IMG/VR virus record: IMGVR_UViG_3300042324_000568
Location: 1 to 64,000 of that record
DNA length: 64,000 nt
Source: a virus
Direction: 5' to 3' (one strand)
Shown here: in pieces, positions 56,208-64,000 of the stretch
Layout: each line of letters begins with the position of its first letter
Position numbering within the stretch: position 1 is the first letter of the stretch
Notes under the pieces: model-generated
Told to the model about the DNA's origin: nothing
What the model saw: only the letters and a program-made list of their open reading frames with translations
Database searches by the model: none
Translations under genes and position numbers: made by a program

Positions 56208-56453
56208 ATGCCAAGGAAAAAAAAGACATCAACTAAGGTTGAACTTGAAAACACCATTCAATATTTTAGTCCATGTGAATGGGTAGTACAATTTGACAAC
56301 GACGAACCAGTTGTCTTTACCGAGGCGGATGAAAACTCAACGAACAAAGAAGTTATAATCACATTAGGTAATGATAGTAATTCATATATAAAATTTACAG
56401 ATCCAAACACAGGTAAGTTTTTTAAATTATTTGCTAGAGAAAAACTATCATGA
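56208..56453 (+). CDS. Hypothetical protein (81 aa)
   Basis: A basic start (MPRKKKTSTKVELEN), a beta-like centre (EWVVQFDNDEPVVFTEADEN) and an end reading GKFFKLFAREKLS. The last segment vaguely recalls the FKFF tag. Overlaps the next, clearly tagged, gene by 4 bases. The layout resembles small phage proteins of unknown function. Confidence 0.6.
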   Translation: MPRKKKTSTKVELENTIQYFSPCEWVVQFDNDEPVVFTEADENSTNKEVIITLGNDSNSYIKFTDPNTGKFFKLFAREKLS

Positions 56454-56758
56454 AAAAATTTATATTTTTTGAAGGGATGGTTAAAGATACCTATGTGTTT
56501 AATAACATAGATACTGTTAACGTTGCTGGTGGTGTAAGGACATTAAGGGCAATGTGGACTCGTGAGGCGAATGAAGATTTAAATCAACATCATGGAATTG
56601 ACGCGGAAGCCGAACTAACAAGAATAATGTCAGAAGAAATTGCGAGAGGTATTGATGAAGATGTAATAAGAACAATAACAAGAAGAATAAATGGTGGTGA
56701 TAATCATGGTATTGATTATCTAAATCATTGGTTAAGAATAGGAGACAATAGAGCATGA
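56450..56758 (+). CDS. FKFF-tag protein with capsid-like helix (102 aa)
   Basis: It starts MKKFIFFEGMVKDTY, tag at 4-9. The second half, DAEAELTRIMSEEIARGIDE then DVIRTITRRING, resembles the E-x-L-x-x-I-L-S-x-E-I-x-x-E-I-x-x-x-x-I-x-x-I helix of T4-type major capsid proteins. This is the only tagged protein for which I see a possible homologue. The similarity is by eye and needs a profile search. Confidence 0.62.
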   Translation: MKKFIFFEGMVKDTYVFNNIDTVNVAGGVRTLRAMWTREANEDLNQHHGIDAEAELTRIMSEEIARGIDEDVIRTITRRINGGDNHGIDYLNHWLRIGDNRA

Positions 56759-57702
56759 AATGTGACAGACATATTTGGGACACGGATGATATAGAATGGT
56801 GTTGGAGGTGTGAAGAATTGACAGCAAATGAATATAAAAAAAATCTTAAAAAAACTATGAAGATACTTGTAACTGGCGGTGCGGGTTTTATTGGTTCAAG
56901 TTTAATTAAGCTTTTAATTAAAGAAGGATATATTGTTCATTCATTAGACAATTACAATAGTGGATTACATGAGAATGAAATCATTGGTTGTAATTACCAT
57001 AATGGTGATATAGAACAAATTGATTTAATGGATAAAGACTTTGATTTGATATACCATTTTGCAGCATTAAGTAGAATTCAACCCTCATTTAACAATCCAT
57101 CTGAAACGTTTAGAGTTAATGTGACAGGTACACAACTTGTTTGTGATTTTGCTAAAAAAATTAATAGTAAAGTTATTTACTCAGGTTCATCATCTCGTTG
57201 GCACAATCCACATATATCACCATACGCATGTTATAAACATATGGGTGAGGAGATATGTAAAATGTATAAAGAGGTTTATAAATTAAACATAGAAATTGCT
57301 AGATTTTATAATGTGTATGGTCCAAATGAAATTATGGATGGTGATTGGGCTGCGGTTATTGGACTGTGGAGAAGACAAATTAGAGATGGTCAACCAATAA
57401 CAATTGTAGGTGATGGTGAACAACGTAGAGATTTCACTCACATAGATGATATTGTTGATGGGTTATATAAACTTGGATTTACTAATGAGAAACACGAAGA
57501 CGGTTGGGAATTTGGTACTGGATTTAATTATTCCATCAATGAAATTTCCCATATGTTGGTGGATAGGTTTGGGTGTGAGGTAAAATATATTCCCAATCAA
57601 AAAGGTAACTACCAAGAAACTTTAAGAGAGAATAATGATGCATTAAATAAATTAAATTGGAAACCTCAAGATAGATTAAAACAATATATTAATAGTTTAT
57701 GA
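56755..57702 (+). CDS. NAD-dependent sugar epimerase/dehydratase with N-terminal extension (315 aa)
   Basis: From residue 35 the sequence is a short-chain extended dehydrogenase: MKILVTGGAGFIGSSL (NAD-binding GxxGxxG), DNYNSG, FAALSRI, SGSSSRWH and the YACYKHMGE active site (YxxxK). It makes or interconverts nucleotide sugars. The first 34 residues (MKCDRHIWDTDDIEWCWRCE) form a Cys-containing extension that may bind zinc; a start at 56857 would remove it. Confidence 0.85.
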   Translation: MKCDRHIWDTDDIEWCWRCEELTANEYKKNLKKTMKILVTGGAGFIGSSLIKLLIKEGYIVHSLDNYNSGLHENEIIGCNYHNGDIEQIDLMDKDFDLIYHFAALSRIQPSFNNPSETFRVNVTGTQLVCDFAKKINSKVIYSGSSSRWHNPHISPYACYKHMGEEICKMYKEVYKLNIEIARFYNVYGPNEIMDGDWAAVIGLWRRQIRDGQPITIVGDGEQRRDFTHIDDIVDGLYKLGFTNEKHEDGWEFGTGFNYSINEISHMLVDRFGCEVKYIPNQKGNYQETLRENNDALNKLNWKPQDRLKQYINSL

Positions 57703-58319
57703 AAATAAGTTACGCAATAACAGTTTGTAATGAACTGGAGGAGATAAAGAGATTAGTTCCGTTCCTATTAGAACACAAGAGAATTCATGACGAGATAGTA
57801 ATATTATATGATGAAAATAATGGTAATAAAGAAATATTAGATTTCTTATTACCATATAATATCAAACCAAATGTACAAACTTGGAGAAGTATTGATTGGA
57901 ACAACAACTTTGCCGATTGGAAGAATAAATTAAATGATTACTGTACTGGTGATTACATTTATCAAATTGATGCTGATGAAATGATTAGTGAGTACATGGT
58001 TAAAAATCTTCATGAAATATTAGAATTGAATCCCAACGTTGATTTAATATTTGTACCAAGAATTAATACTGTTTCAGGTATCACATATGAACATGTTGTT
58101 AAGTGGGGTTGGAGAGTTAATGAAAATGGATGGGTTAACTTTCCGGACGCACAGGGACGAGTATATCGTAAAGGAATGACATGGTACGGTAAAGTTCATG
58201 AACGAATAGTTGGTGGTCAGAAATTCTCATCATTACCATTGGATGAAGAATATTGTATTCAACATCATAAGACAATTGAACGTCAAGAAAAACAAAACAA
58301 TTTATACAATTCATTATGA
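57699..58319 (+). CDS. Family 2 glycosyltransferase (206 aa)
   Basis: SYAITVCNELEEIKRLV is the GT-A start, DYIYQIDADEMIS the metal-binding DAD motif, and the end has WYGKVHERIVGG and EEYCIQHHKTIERQEK. The latter segment is duplicated as a separate short frame at 58927-59070. Inverting mechanism expected, acceptor unknown. 4-base overlaps on both sides. Confidence 0.83.
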   Translation: MKISYAITVCNELEEIKRLVPFLLEHKRIHDEIVILYDENNGNKEILDFLLPYNIKPNVQTWRSIDWNNNFADWKNKLNDYCTGDYIYQIDADEMISEYMVKNLHEILELNPNVDLIFVPRINTVSGITYEHVVKWGWRVNENGWVNFPDAQGRVYRKGMTWYGKVHERIVGGQKFSSLPLDEEYCIQHHKTIERQEKQNNLYNSL

Positions 58320-58930
58320 GTTATCAATATCCGGAACATTTTAAATATCCCGAAGGAGAACGTTATTTCTTTTTAAATCATGTAGATGCGTGGGAACATT
58401 TTTTACCTAACTATGGTGATGAACCAAGAGTGTGTTTAGAAATTGGTGCGTTATATGGTGGATCTTCAGTTTATATTCTAGAGAACTTTTGTAAAATGAA
58501 TGGTTCTCAACATTATATCATGGATATTAATACAAATGAGTTTATTGAAAATAACATTAAACCATACGATAATAAGGTTACATACATTTTAGGGGAATCG
58601 GCCGATAGTTTTAAAATGTTTAATCATAATGGTGAAACAAAAGAATTTTTAGATTTTGTTTATATTGATGGTAACCATATGTCAAAATATGTTTTAGAAG
58701 ATGCTGTAAATGCATTTTACTGTTTAAAAAATAATGGTTACATTATATTCGACGACTATGGTGGTGGACTTGAACAAGAACAATATTTACAGGTTAAAAC
58801 AGGGGCGGATGCATTTTATCATGGTTATCACAAATATTTAGAAATAGTACACAATGGTTACCAAGTTATTATGAAAAAAATAAATTATATAAATGAAAAC
58901 GATTTAAAAGAAAATTATTATAAAGTATGA
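58316..58930 (+). CDS. SAM-dependent methyltransferase (204 aa)
   Basis: VCLEIGALYGGSSVYI is motif I, HYIMDINTNEF motif II, FLDFVYIDGNHMSKYVLEDA motif IV, and NGYIIFDDYGGG a metal-type Asp motif. The family methylates sugars and small molecules; in this operon a glycan is the likely substrate. It ends within an ATGA overlap. Confidence 0.82.
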   Translation: MSYQYPEHFKYPEGERYFFLNHVDAWEHFLPNYGDEPRVCLEIGALYGGSSVYILENFCKMNGSQHYIMDINTNEFIENNIKPYDNKVTYILGESADSFKMFNHNGETKEFLDFVYIDGNHMSKYVLEDAVNAFYCLKNNGYIIFDDYGGGLEQEQYLQVKTGADAFYHGYHKYLEIVHNGYQVIMKKINYINENDLKENYYKV

Positions 58931-59070
58931 GTTGGTATAATAGAGTACATGAAAGAATTATCGGTGGTAGTAAATTTGCGTCATTACCTGATGATGAAGA
59001 ATATTGTATTCAACACCATAAAACAATTGAAAGACAAGAGCGTCAAAATAATTTATATAGTAGAATTTAA
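58927..59070 (+). pseudogene. Duplicated 3' fragment of the GT2 gene (47 aa frame)
   Basis: ATG 58927 opens a 47-residue frame, SWYNRVHERIIGGSKFASLP then DEEYCIQHHKTIERQERQ. It matches the last 47 residues of the glycosyltransferase at 57699-58319 at most positions. The catalytic domain is absent. It is probably the tail of a second GT2 copy lost by deletion. The frame is intact and coupled to the upstream gene, so a product may still be made. Confidence 0.75.
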
Positions 59071-59075
59071 AAATA

Positions 59076-60194
59076 ATGAATATTAGTTTTGTTTTGGCGG
59101 TTTATAATAGATTAGAATTAACAAAAGAATGTTATAGTAGGTTACGCAAAATCTATCCGAGTGCTCCGTTGGTGATTAGTAGTGGTGGTTCATCTGATGG
59201 AACTAAAGAATGGTTAGAATCTTTGGATGATGATAACCTTTCATATATTCATGATGATGAGAGATTGACGTTTTCAGACAATTACAATTCAGGTATAAAA
59301 CTTGTTGATACTGAAAAATTAGTTCTTATACATAATGACATGGTAATTGGTGAAGGATTTTTAGAATCAATTGAAAGATTACTTACTCCTGATATGTTAT
59401 TATCATATACCACAATTGAGCCACCAATATTTGAAGGTCATAAAAGACCAGGTAAAGTGATATTAGATTTAGGTTCTAACTTTTTGGATTTTGATGACCG
59501 TAAGTTTAATGAATATGTTCATCAATGGAAAGATAGTGATACCCTATATTCAGGTGCAGTTTTCTTTATGAGTGGTTATAAAAAAATGTTTGAGGATGTG
59601 GGGGGATTTGATGGGTTTAGTTTTAAACCATGTTTTTGTGAAGATGACGATTTCTTAATTAGAGCAAAACTTAAAGGTTATAAGTTAATGACTTGTGAAA
59701 GTGCAATCACATATCATTTTGTTTCCCAAACTTCAAGGTTCAATGATGAGATTAAAAATGATAGACATAAAATTGAATTCAACTCTAATAAAAATTTTAT
59801 TAGAAAATGGGGTATACCAATCAAATCATTTAATGAGTTAAGATATTGGGAGGATTCTATATTTAAATTTGAAACTTTTAATATGAGTTTAATCACTCGT
59901 AATAAAAATAGGTTAGGTCAATTAGAACCTTTTTTTGATAAGATTTTTGTTGGTGATATTCCAGAAGATTATATTAATGAAGAACAACCTAACACGAATT
60001 ACGATTTAAAATCAAAATTCACGTTTGTTAACATATCTGATGTATTGATATATGAGATAAATGAGTTTACTGACCAAGACATATACACCCTCTATACGTT
60101 ACGATTGTCCATTCCACATTATGAACCAGGTGAGTATGAGATTGGTAATATGAAAATTGTTATAAAGAAAGATTTTCAGACTCCGAAAGCGTAA
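59076..60194 (+). CDS. Family 2 glycosyltransferase with C-terminal extension (372 aa)
   Basis: NISFVLAVYNRLELTKEC and VISSGGSSDGTKEWL form the nucleotide-binding start. KLVLIHNDMVIG holds the metal site (HND), and FCEDDDFLIRAKLKGY the catalytic Asp region. The last 100 residues are not recognised. It ends the operon and overlaps the opposing transferase gene by 19 bases. Confidence 0.84.
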   Translation: MNISFVLAVYNRLELTKECYSRLRKIYPSAPLVISSGGSSDGTKEWLESLDDDNLSYIHDDERLTFSDNYNSGIKLVDTEKLVLIHNDMVIGEGFLESIERLLTPDMLLSYTTIEPPIFEGHKRPGKVILDLGSNFLDFDDRKFNEYVHQWKDSDTLYSGAVFFMSGYKKMFEDVGGFDGFSFKPCFCEDDDFLIRAKLKGYKLMTCESAITYHFVSQTSRFNDEIKNDRHKIEFNSNKNFIRKWGIPIKSFNELRYWEDSIFKFETFNMSLITRNKNRLGQLEPFFDKIFVGDIPEDYINEEQPNTNYDLKSKFTFVNISDVLIYEINEFTDQDIYTLYTLRLSIPHYEPGEYEIGNMKIVIKKDFQTPKA

Positions 60195-60817
60195 TTACCA
60201 ATGTGTTTAATATCTTTACTTAATACAGTGTCGATATAAACATCGTATCCTAACTTCCTAAGTTTAGCAAGAAGATTAAAATCTTCACCATACCAATCTT
60301 GACTGTCCTCTTTATATGTGAACTCAAAGTATGGTTTAATCAATTTACTGAACACATTTGTTTTCATTAACATACATCCCATACCAACTCCTTCGACTTT
60401 AACAAGTCCATCTATCTTATCTAGTGGTAACCACGTATCCCAATCACTTACGTCCGTGTATGCGACCGTTTTATCTCCTTTGGTACGTTTCATATAGTTA
60501 CATGCAATGATGTCCTTATTGTGTTCTAAAAGACGTAATGCGGTGGTTGATGGGAACATCATATCACTATCTAACCACAACACATAGTCAGATTTAACTT
60601 CTTTAGCTTTTTCTATTAATTTTTCCCTTTGGTTTAATAGAATTGTACTTGAATCGTAAAACAAATAAGTATCAATCCCCATTTCTGATGTTGTCTTCAT
60701 TAATTGAGCTAAACAATATGAAAAGTGTGCATGTACCATGTCTCTTGTTGGTACTAAAATTGATAATTTGCAAGTTTTACCGTCCCATATGGAACTGTTA
60801 TAGAATGATTTACTCAT
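60176..60817 (-). CDS. Phage-type glycosyltransferase with DSD motif (213 aa)
   Basis: LSILVPTRDMVHAHFSYC is the start of a GT-A fold, DYVLWLDSDMMFP the metal-binding DxD, then DIIACNYMKR and VGMGCMLMKTNVF. GEDFNLLAKLRKLGYDVYID carries the catalytic Asp. This variant is common near phage tail genes. It may glycosylate virion proteins or DNA. Confidence 0.82.
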   Translation of the reverse strand: MSKSFYNSSIWDGKTCKLSILVPTRDMVHAHFSYCLAQLMKTTSEMGIDTYLFYDSSTILLNQREKLIEKAKEVKSDYVLWLDSDMMFPSTTALRLLEHNKDIIACNYMKRTKGDKTVAYTDVSDWDTWLPLDKIDGLVKVEGVGMGCMLMKTNVFSKLIKPYFEFTYKEDSQDWYGEDFNLLAKLRKLGYDVYIDTVLSKDIKHIGNYAFGV

Positions 60818-61260
60818 AGTCCTGGAATGTCGTTTGAAATGTCATCTGATTGATGTGTAACCTCTCTACCCAATTTAACCATCTCTTCAATTCGTTTCAT
60901 GACCAATTGAAAATCTTTAATAGGGAAGTTACTGATTATTGTGTATGTACCTCTTGAAAAGGAATTGGTTAATAGAATATCAATTGCGGCAATTCGAGCC
61001 CATTTTTCAATGAGTGCCCATCTTGATATGGTTTCGTCGTTGTTAAGGATACCCTTTAAGGTATCTTCATTATATTGACTATAAATTTCTAATAGGATTT
61101 GTAACTCTTCTCTTTTAGATGATGAGAAGATAGATAGGAATTTTAACCATTTAATACGTTTAACGAATAGTATTAGTTTGTCTTTATCAAATCCAATACC
61201 ATTCCATTTAATGTAATATAGTTCGTATTTACTTGGGAAATTTTTATAATTAATATCCAT
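60814..61260 (-). CDS. Hypothetical helical protein (148 aa)
   Basis: A Lys/Tyr-rich start (MDINYKNFPSKYELYYIKWN) is followed by helices (REELQILLEIYSQYNEDTL, SRWALIEKWARIAAIDILL). No known family. It lies between a glycosyltransferase and small structural genes, so a virion or assembly role is possible. 4-base overlap with the transferase. Confidence 0.65.
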   Translation of the reverse strand: MDINYKNFPSKYELYYIKWNGIGFDKDKLILFVKRIKWLKFLSIFSSSKREELQILLEIYSQYNEDTLKGILNNDETISRWALIEKWARIAAIDILLTNSFSRGTYTIISNFPIKDFQLVMKRIEEMVKLGREVTHQSDDISNDIPGL

Positions 61261-61301
61261 AATCTGATATTAATATAAGTAAAAAAATTGAAAATGTAAA
61301 A

Positions 61302-61526
61302 TTAATATGTGAATGAAGATGACATTCCACCAAAATCGGTACCTTCTTGTGTTGTACCTGAGGCTGCAATATTTGTGTTTTGTGCTACTGAACCTGATAA
61401 TTTAGAACGATTTACACCTAATGTTGAATTTAAACCAACGTTTGTAGTGGCTAGACCCATCGCTCCCGCAATTCTACCCATACTTATTTCTGATCCTGTT
61501 GCTGGTATAACACTAACTAAAGCCAT
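61302..61526 (-). CDS. Small tail/fibre-associated protein (74 aa)
   Basis: MALVSVIPATGSEISMGRIA and NVGLNSTLGVNRSKL follow the pattern of short phage tail proteins (xxSGxISLxxV...NxGLxxxxxR). The rest is Gly/Ser/Thr-rich. It precedes no other structural gene except the fibre at 61600. TATTTATA is 20 bases before the ATG. Confidence 0.65.
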   Translation of the reverse strand: MALVSVIPATGSEISMGRIAGAMGLATTNVGLNSTLGVNRSKLSGSVAQNTNIAASGTTQEGTDFGGMSSSFTY

Positions 61527-61599
61527 TTCTTATTTAAATTATATTTTATAAATACCTATCATATCTTTTTATCAACATGATAGGTATTATATTCTTCTA

Positions 61600-63396
61600 T
61601 TATTTTATTTTGGCTTCAAGTGCCTCAACTCTCTCTAACAATTCTTTATTTGTTTGGATTAACAAAGCGACCAATTTTTCATATTTAACAGCTTTATAAC
61701 CATTATCTCTTGTTGTTACAACTTCAGGTAGAACTTTCTCAACTTCTTGAGCTATCACCCCTATGTCGTGACCTTCATTCTCATGAACTCCTTCCATTGG
61801 AATCCAATCGAAAGAGTATCCATTGATTTGTTTTAATATATCTAAAGAATTTGGTATTGTCAACACATTCTCCTTTAATCTTTCATCAGAACTGTAGAAT
61901 GCAATAACGTCGTTGGTTGCTCTAATGAGACCTGCTGTTGCACCTGCTGCCGTTCCAACACCTAAAGCGTTAAATTGAACATTTGATGATGTTGCCACCG
62001 CTTGACCGATTGAGAACGTAACTGCTCCTGTTGCAGCACTTACACCAACACCTGTACCCGCTACCGCCGATGTTACAGCGGTTGAAAGATATCCAGCACC
62101 ATTGGTTAATTGGTTATTGTTAGTAATAGTATTTGTGATTGTAACTGCTCCTGTTGCACTTACGTTTGAACTTAAACCTGTATTTGTTGTGATTGACGTT
62201 ACACCTGCGTTTGTTAATGTCACAGTACCTCCTAACGATACCGCACCACCACCACTCATACCTGTTCCTGCTGAAACCGTTACAGATGAGTTAGTTAATT
62301 TACCGTTAGCAACCGATGCGTCAACTAATTGAGATGCATTTATTGTTTTGTTTGTAAGTGTTTGTGTACCAGTTGTTGTAACAATTGGTACTTCGGCACC
62401 AGTCAAACCAGCTTCCCACACATCCGCAGTTTCGTCCCATATTAAACTTGCATTTGTAGATGTTCCTCTTTCAATTTCAATACCACCATTTTGTGATGGG
62501 GTACCTATTTCATCTGAATTAAGAATTAAAATGTTATCTCCAATATTAACCGTATTTGAATTAACCGTAGTTGTTGTACCATTAACAGTTAAATTACCAC
62601 CAATTGTAACTGTTGTACCATCATCAGTTACTAATGAGTTAACCATAGTTCCTGAACTGAATTTACCAAGTACGTTGTTTGTACCCGATACTGTTACCGA
62701 CGTACCTGATGTACCTGCCGTTCCTGAAGAACCACTAGAACCTGAAGTTCCTGAAGAACCACTAGAACCTGAAGTACCAGCCGTTCCTGATGAACCACTA
62801 GAACCTGAAGTACCGGCTGTTCCTGATGAACCACTAGAACCTGAAGTACCAGCCGTTCCTGATGAACCACTAGAACCTGAAGTTCCTGATGAACCACTAG
62901 AACCTGAAGTTCCTGATGAACCACTAGAACCTGAAGTACCAGCCGTTCCTGATGAACCACTAGAACCTGAAGTTCCCGCTGTTCCTGAAGAACCAGCTGT
63001 TCCTGAAGAACCACTAGAACCTGACGTTCCTGAAGTTTGTGATGTATATGTTTGTCCGTTTAATTTTAAATCACCAAGGATATTAACGGAACCTGTAAAA
63101 TTATGAAAGTCTAAAGAATCGTTACCGAATGTATTCGAACCGCTCAATGTAGACTCTGTCACATAATAAACAGATGAACTCACAATATATTGTTGAGCTG
63201 TTAAGTTTCCCGTAACAAATAAATCACCGTTTATTGTTTGGTTTCCTTGAAAAGTGTTGGAACCCGTGGTTGCTCCACCACCAACGCTACCTTCAATGTT
63301 TGCTCGTAACGTACCCGTTACAATCAAATCACCTGTTATTGTTGCTGAACCTGATACCATTAAGGAACCGGTTACTACTGGATCAAATATATTCAT
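61600..63396 (-). CDS. Collagen-like tail fibre with S74-type chaperone domain (598 aa)
   Basis: Residues 1-117 hold beta repeats (SGSATITGDLIVTG, NQTINGDLFVTGNLT). About 118-232 are Gly-x-y triplets made only of Gly, Ser, Thr and Ala. About 235-495 are beta-helix-like repeats. From about 500, FYSSDERLKENV with the Ser-Lys pair starts an intramolecular chaperone that cuts itself off after trimerisation, ending in a coiled coil. It is a host-binding fibre. TATTTATT is 24 bases before the ATG. Confidence 0.88.
   Translation of the reverse strand: MNIFDPVVTGSLMVSGSATITGDLIVTGTLRANIEGSVGGGATTGSNTFQGNQTINGDLFVTGNLTAQQYIVSSSVYYVTESTLSGSNTFGNDSLDFHNFTGSVNILGDLKLNGQTYTSQTSGTSGSSGSSGTAGSSGTAGTSGSSGSSGTAGTSGSSGSSGTSGSSGSSGTSGSSGSSGTAGTSGSSGSSGTAGTSGSSGSSGTAGTSGSSGSSGTSGSSGSSGTAGTSGTSVTVSGTNNVLGKFSSGTMVNSLVTDDGTTVTIGGNLTVNGTTTTVNSNTVNIGDNILILNSDEIGTPSQNGGIEIERGTSTNASLIWDETADVWEAGLTGAEVPIVTTTGTQTLTNKTINASQLVDASVANGKLTNSSVTVSAGTGMSGGGAVSLGGTVTLTNAGVTSITTNTGLSSNVSATGAVTITNTITNNNQLTNGAGYLSTAVTSAVAGTGVGVSAATGAVTFSIGQAVATSSNVQFNALGVGTAAGATAGLIRATNDVIAFYSSDERLKENVLTIPNSLDILKQINGYSFDWIPMEGVHENEGHDIGVIAQEVEKVLPEVVTTRDNGYKAVKYEKLVALLIQTNKELLERVEALEAKIK
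62700..63045 (-). repeat. Tandem DNA repeat encoding Gly-x-y triplets
   Basis: Nine-base units and longer mosaics such as CCTGAAGTTCCTGATGAACC (plus strand) recur many times. Such repeats expand and contract by slippage, so the fibre length probably varies between relatives. The long opposite-strand frames here are a by-product. Confidence 0.85.
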
Positions 63397-63456
63397 ATCT
63401 TATATTGTATTATACAACAATAAATACTTCAATATTTTTATTTGGGACAAAGAAAT

Positions 63457-64000
63457 CTAAAATAATATAAAATTTATTTTGTCGATTACACTTTTTGATG
63501 TTATTTTTTTAGAACATTCAAATTCTCTCTCAGTTCCTTTGTGAATTGGGCACCAATTCCAATCTCCTGGATTAAATTCATGGGTTGACCAACAACCATG
63601 ACAAACTTCTTTATTAATAATACGTGACACTCCACCCTCTAAAGGTTCTAAGTCGATATCTGTGAATCCTGAAATTATTATTGTAGGAGTATCTGTGGCC
63701 CAAGATAACCAACTTAAACCACTACTAATTCCAATAAATAATTCAGACTCTTGTAGTGTTTTCATAATGGTTTCTAAAGACCCAACAGGTTGTTGAGTGA
63801 CTCCTTTGGGGTTTATATTACCCATATACCCATCTTCTTCTTTTGATAATAATCTAACCTCATACCCTTTCTCTGTTAAATAATCAACAACTTCTTGCCA
63901 ACCAAGTGGATTATTCCAATATTTTGCCTGTGCGGTCGAATGTATGGCTATACAAACCCTTTTTTGTTTTTTAACTTTAAATTTCTTTAATTTTGGTTTT
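63457..64000 (-). CDS. Heptosyltransferase-like protein, 3' part (181 aa visible)
   Basis: The frame is open to the window edge, so the N-terminus is missing. Visible are VCIAIHSTAQAKYWNNPLGW, EVVDYLTEKGYEVRLLSKEE, the donor-site stretch LFIGISSGLSWLSWATDTP and a Cys-rich end (CHGCWSTHEF, WCPIHKG). This matches GT9-type autotransporter O-heptosyltransferases, which glycosylate Ser in beta-solenoid proteins. Directly upstream of the Ser/Thr-rich fibre gene on the same strand. Confidence 0.78.
   Translation of the reverse strand, partial: KPKLKKFKVKKQKRVCIAIHSTAQAKYWNNPLGWQEVVDYLTEKGYEVRLLSKEEDGYMGNINPKGVTQQPVGSLETIMKTLQESELFIGISSGLSWLSWATDTPTIIISGFTDIDLEPLEGGVSRIINKEVCHGCWSTHEFNPGDWNWCPIHKGTEREFECSKKITSKSVIDKINFILF

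Noticed and set aside
62694-63014. 106-aa minus-strand frame inside the fibre gene
   Set aside because: Out-of-frame reading of the same tandem repeat (Val/Leu/Gln runs).
62700-63045. CRISPR-like array
   Set aside because: The repeat units are coding, contiguous and lack unique spacers; no cas gene is present.
62348-63106. 252-aa plus-strand frame of Pro-Glu-Val repeats opposite the fibre
   Set aside because: It is the antisense of the Gly-x-y repeat; repeats free of stops on one strand are often open on the other. No start signal or domain.

Overview
The window looks like part of a large, AT-rich genome of a tailed phage that infects a Bacteroidetes (Flavobacteria-like) host. The host inference rests on promoters of the form TTTG, 19-20 bp, TAnnTTTG (the Bacteroidetes housekeeping consensus), found in front of about 17 genes on both strands, and on Bacteroidetes-style lipoprotein signals. 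The phage inference rests on tightly packed, often overlapping small genes, families typical of phages (DUF932, MPNWCN and MGLDMY proteins, PcfJ-like proteins, HNH homing endonucleases, a fibre with an S74-type chaperone, a three-domain lysin) and the absence of ribosomal or core metabolic genes. No capsid, portal, terminase, polymerase or tRNA gene is visible here.

Layout. 1-8441 (+): small regulatory-type genes, several with their own promoter and terminator. GC-richer intergenic islands between them carry inverted repeats of TTGTTTCGCA, and one island holds a decayed collagen-like coding repeat. 8442-9214: a non-coding convergence zone with twin hairpins, short direct repeats and DnaA-box-like sites. 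9215-13970 (-): a kinase-like protein, membrane proteins, two HNH endonucleases, a GT2 glycosyltransferase and an LpxH-like phosphoesterase. 14089-15475 (+): lipoproteins and small proteins. 15476-27494 (mostly -): many small unrelated proteins sharing a terminal FKFFxG tag, interspersed with two sulfotransferase-like proteins and two glycosyltransferases. 27533-53108 (mostly -): lipoproteins, a lone DnaA domain IV, a caspase-like protein, RmlC, nucleases, lysin, an IscU-ferredoxin-IscA trio, three DNA methyltransferases and two PcfJ-like paralogues. 53206-60194 (+): a sugar-transfer and methyltransfer operon. 60176-64000 (-): another glycosyltransferase, small structural-type proteins, a collagen-like fibre and a heptosyltransferase-like gene.

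How the parts may fit together (inference). Two classes of upstream element are visible: the host-type TTTG/TAnnTTTG promoter, and a start-proximal TATTTATA element found before the fibre, the lysin and several proteins whose first residues resemble T4-type capsid-targeting propeptides. The second class may mark late genes. The glycosyltransferase cluster next to a Ser/Thr-rich collagen-like fibre suggests fibre glycosylation. The most unusual feature is the FKFFxG tag: at least 14 small proteins carry it at the N-terminus, and two with an N-terminal membrane segment carry it at the C-terminus. This points to a shared docking or sorting signal for otherwise unrelated proteins.
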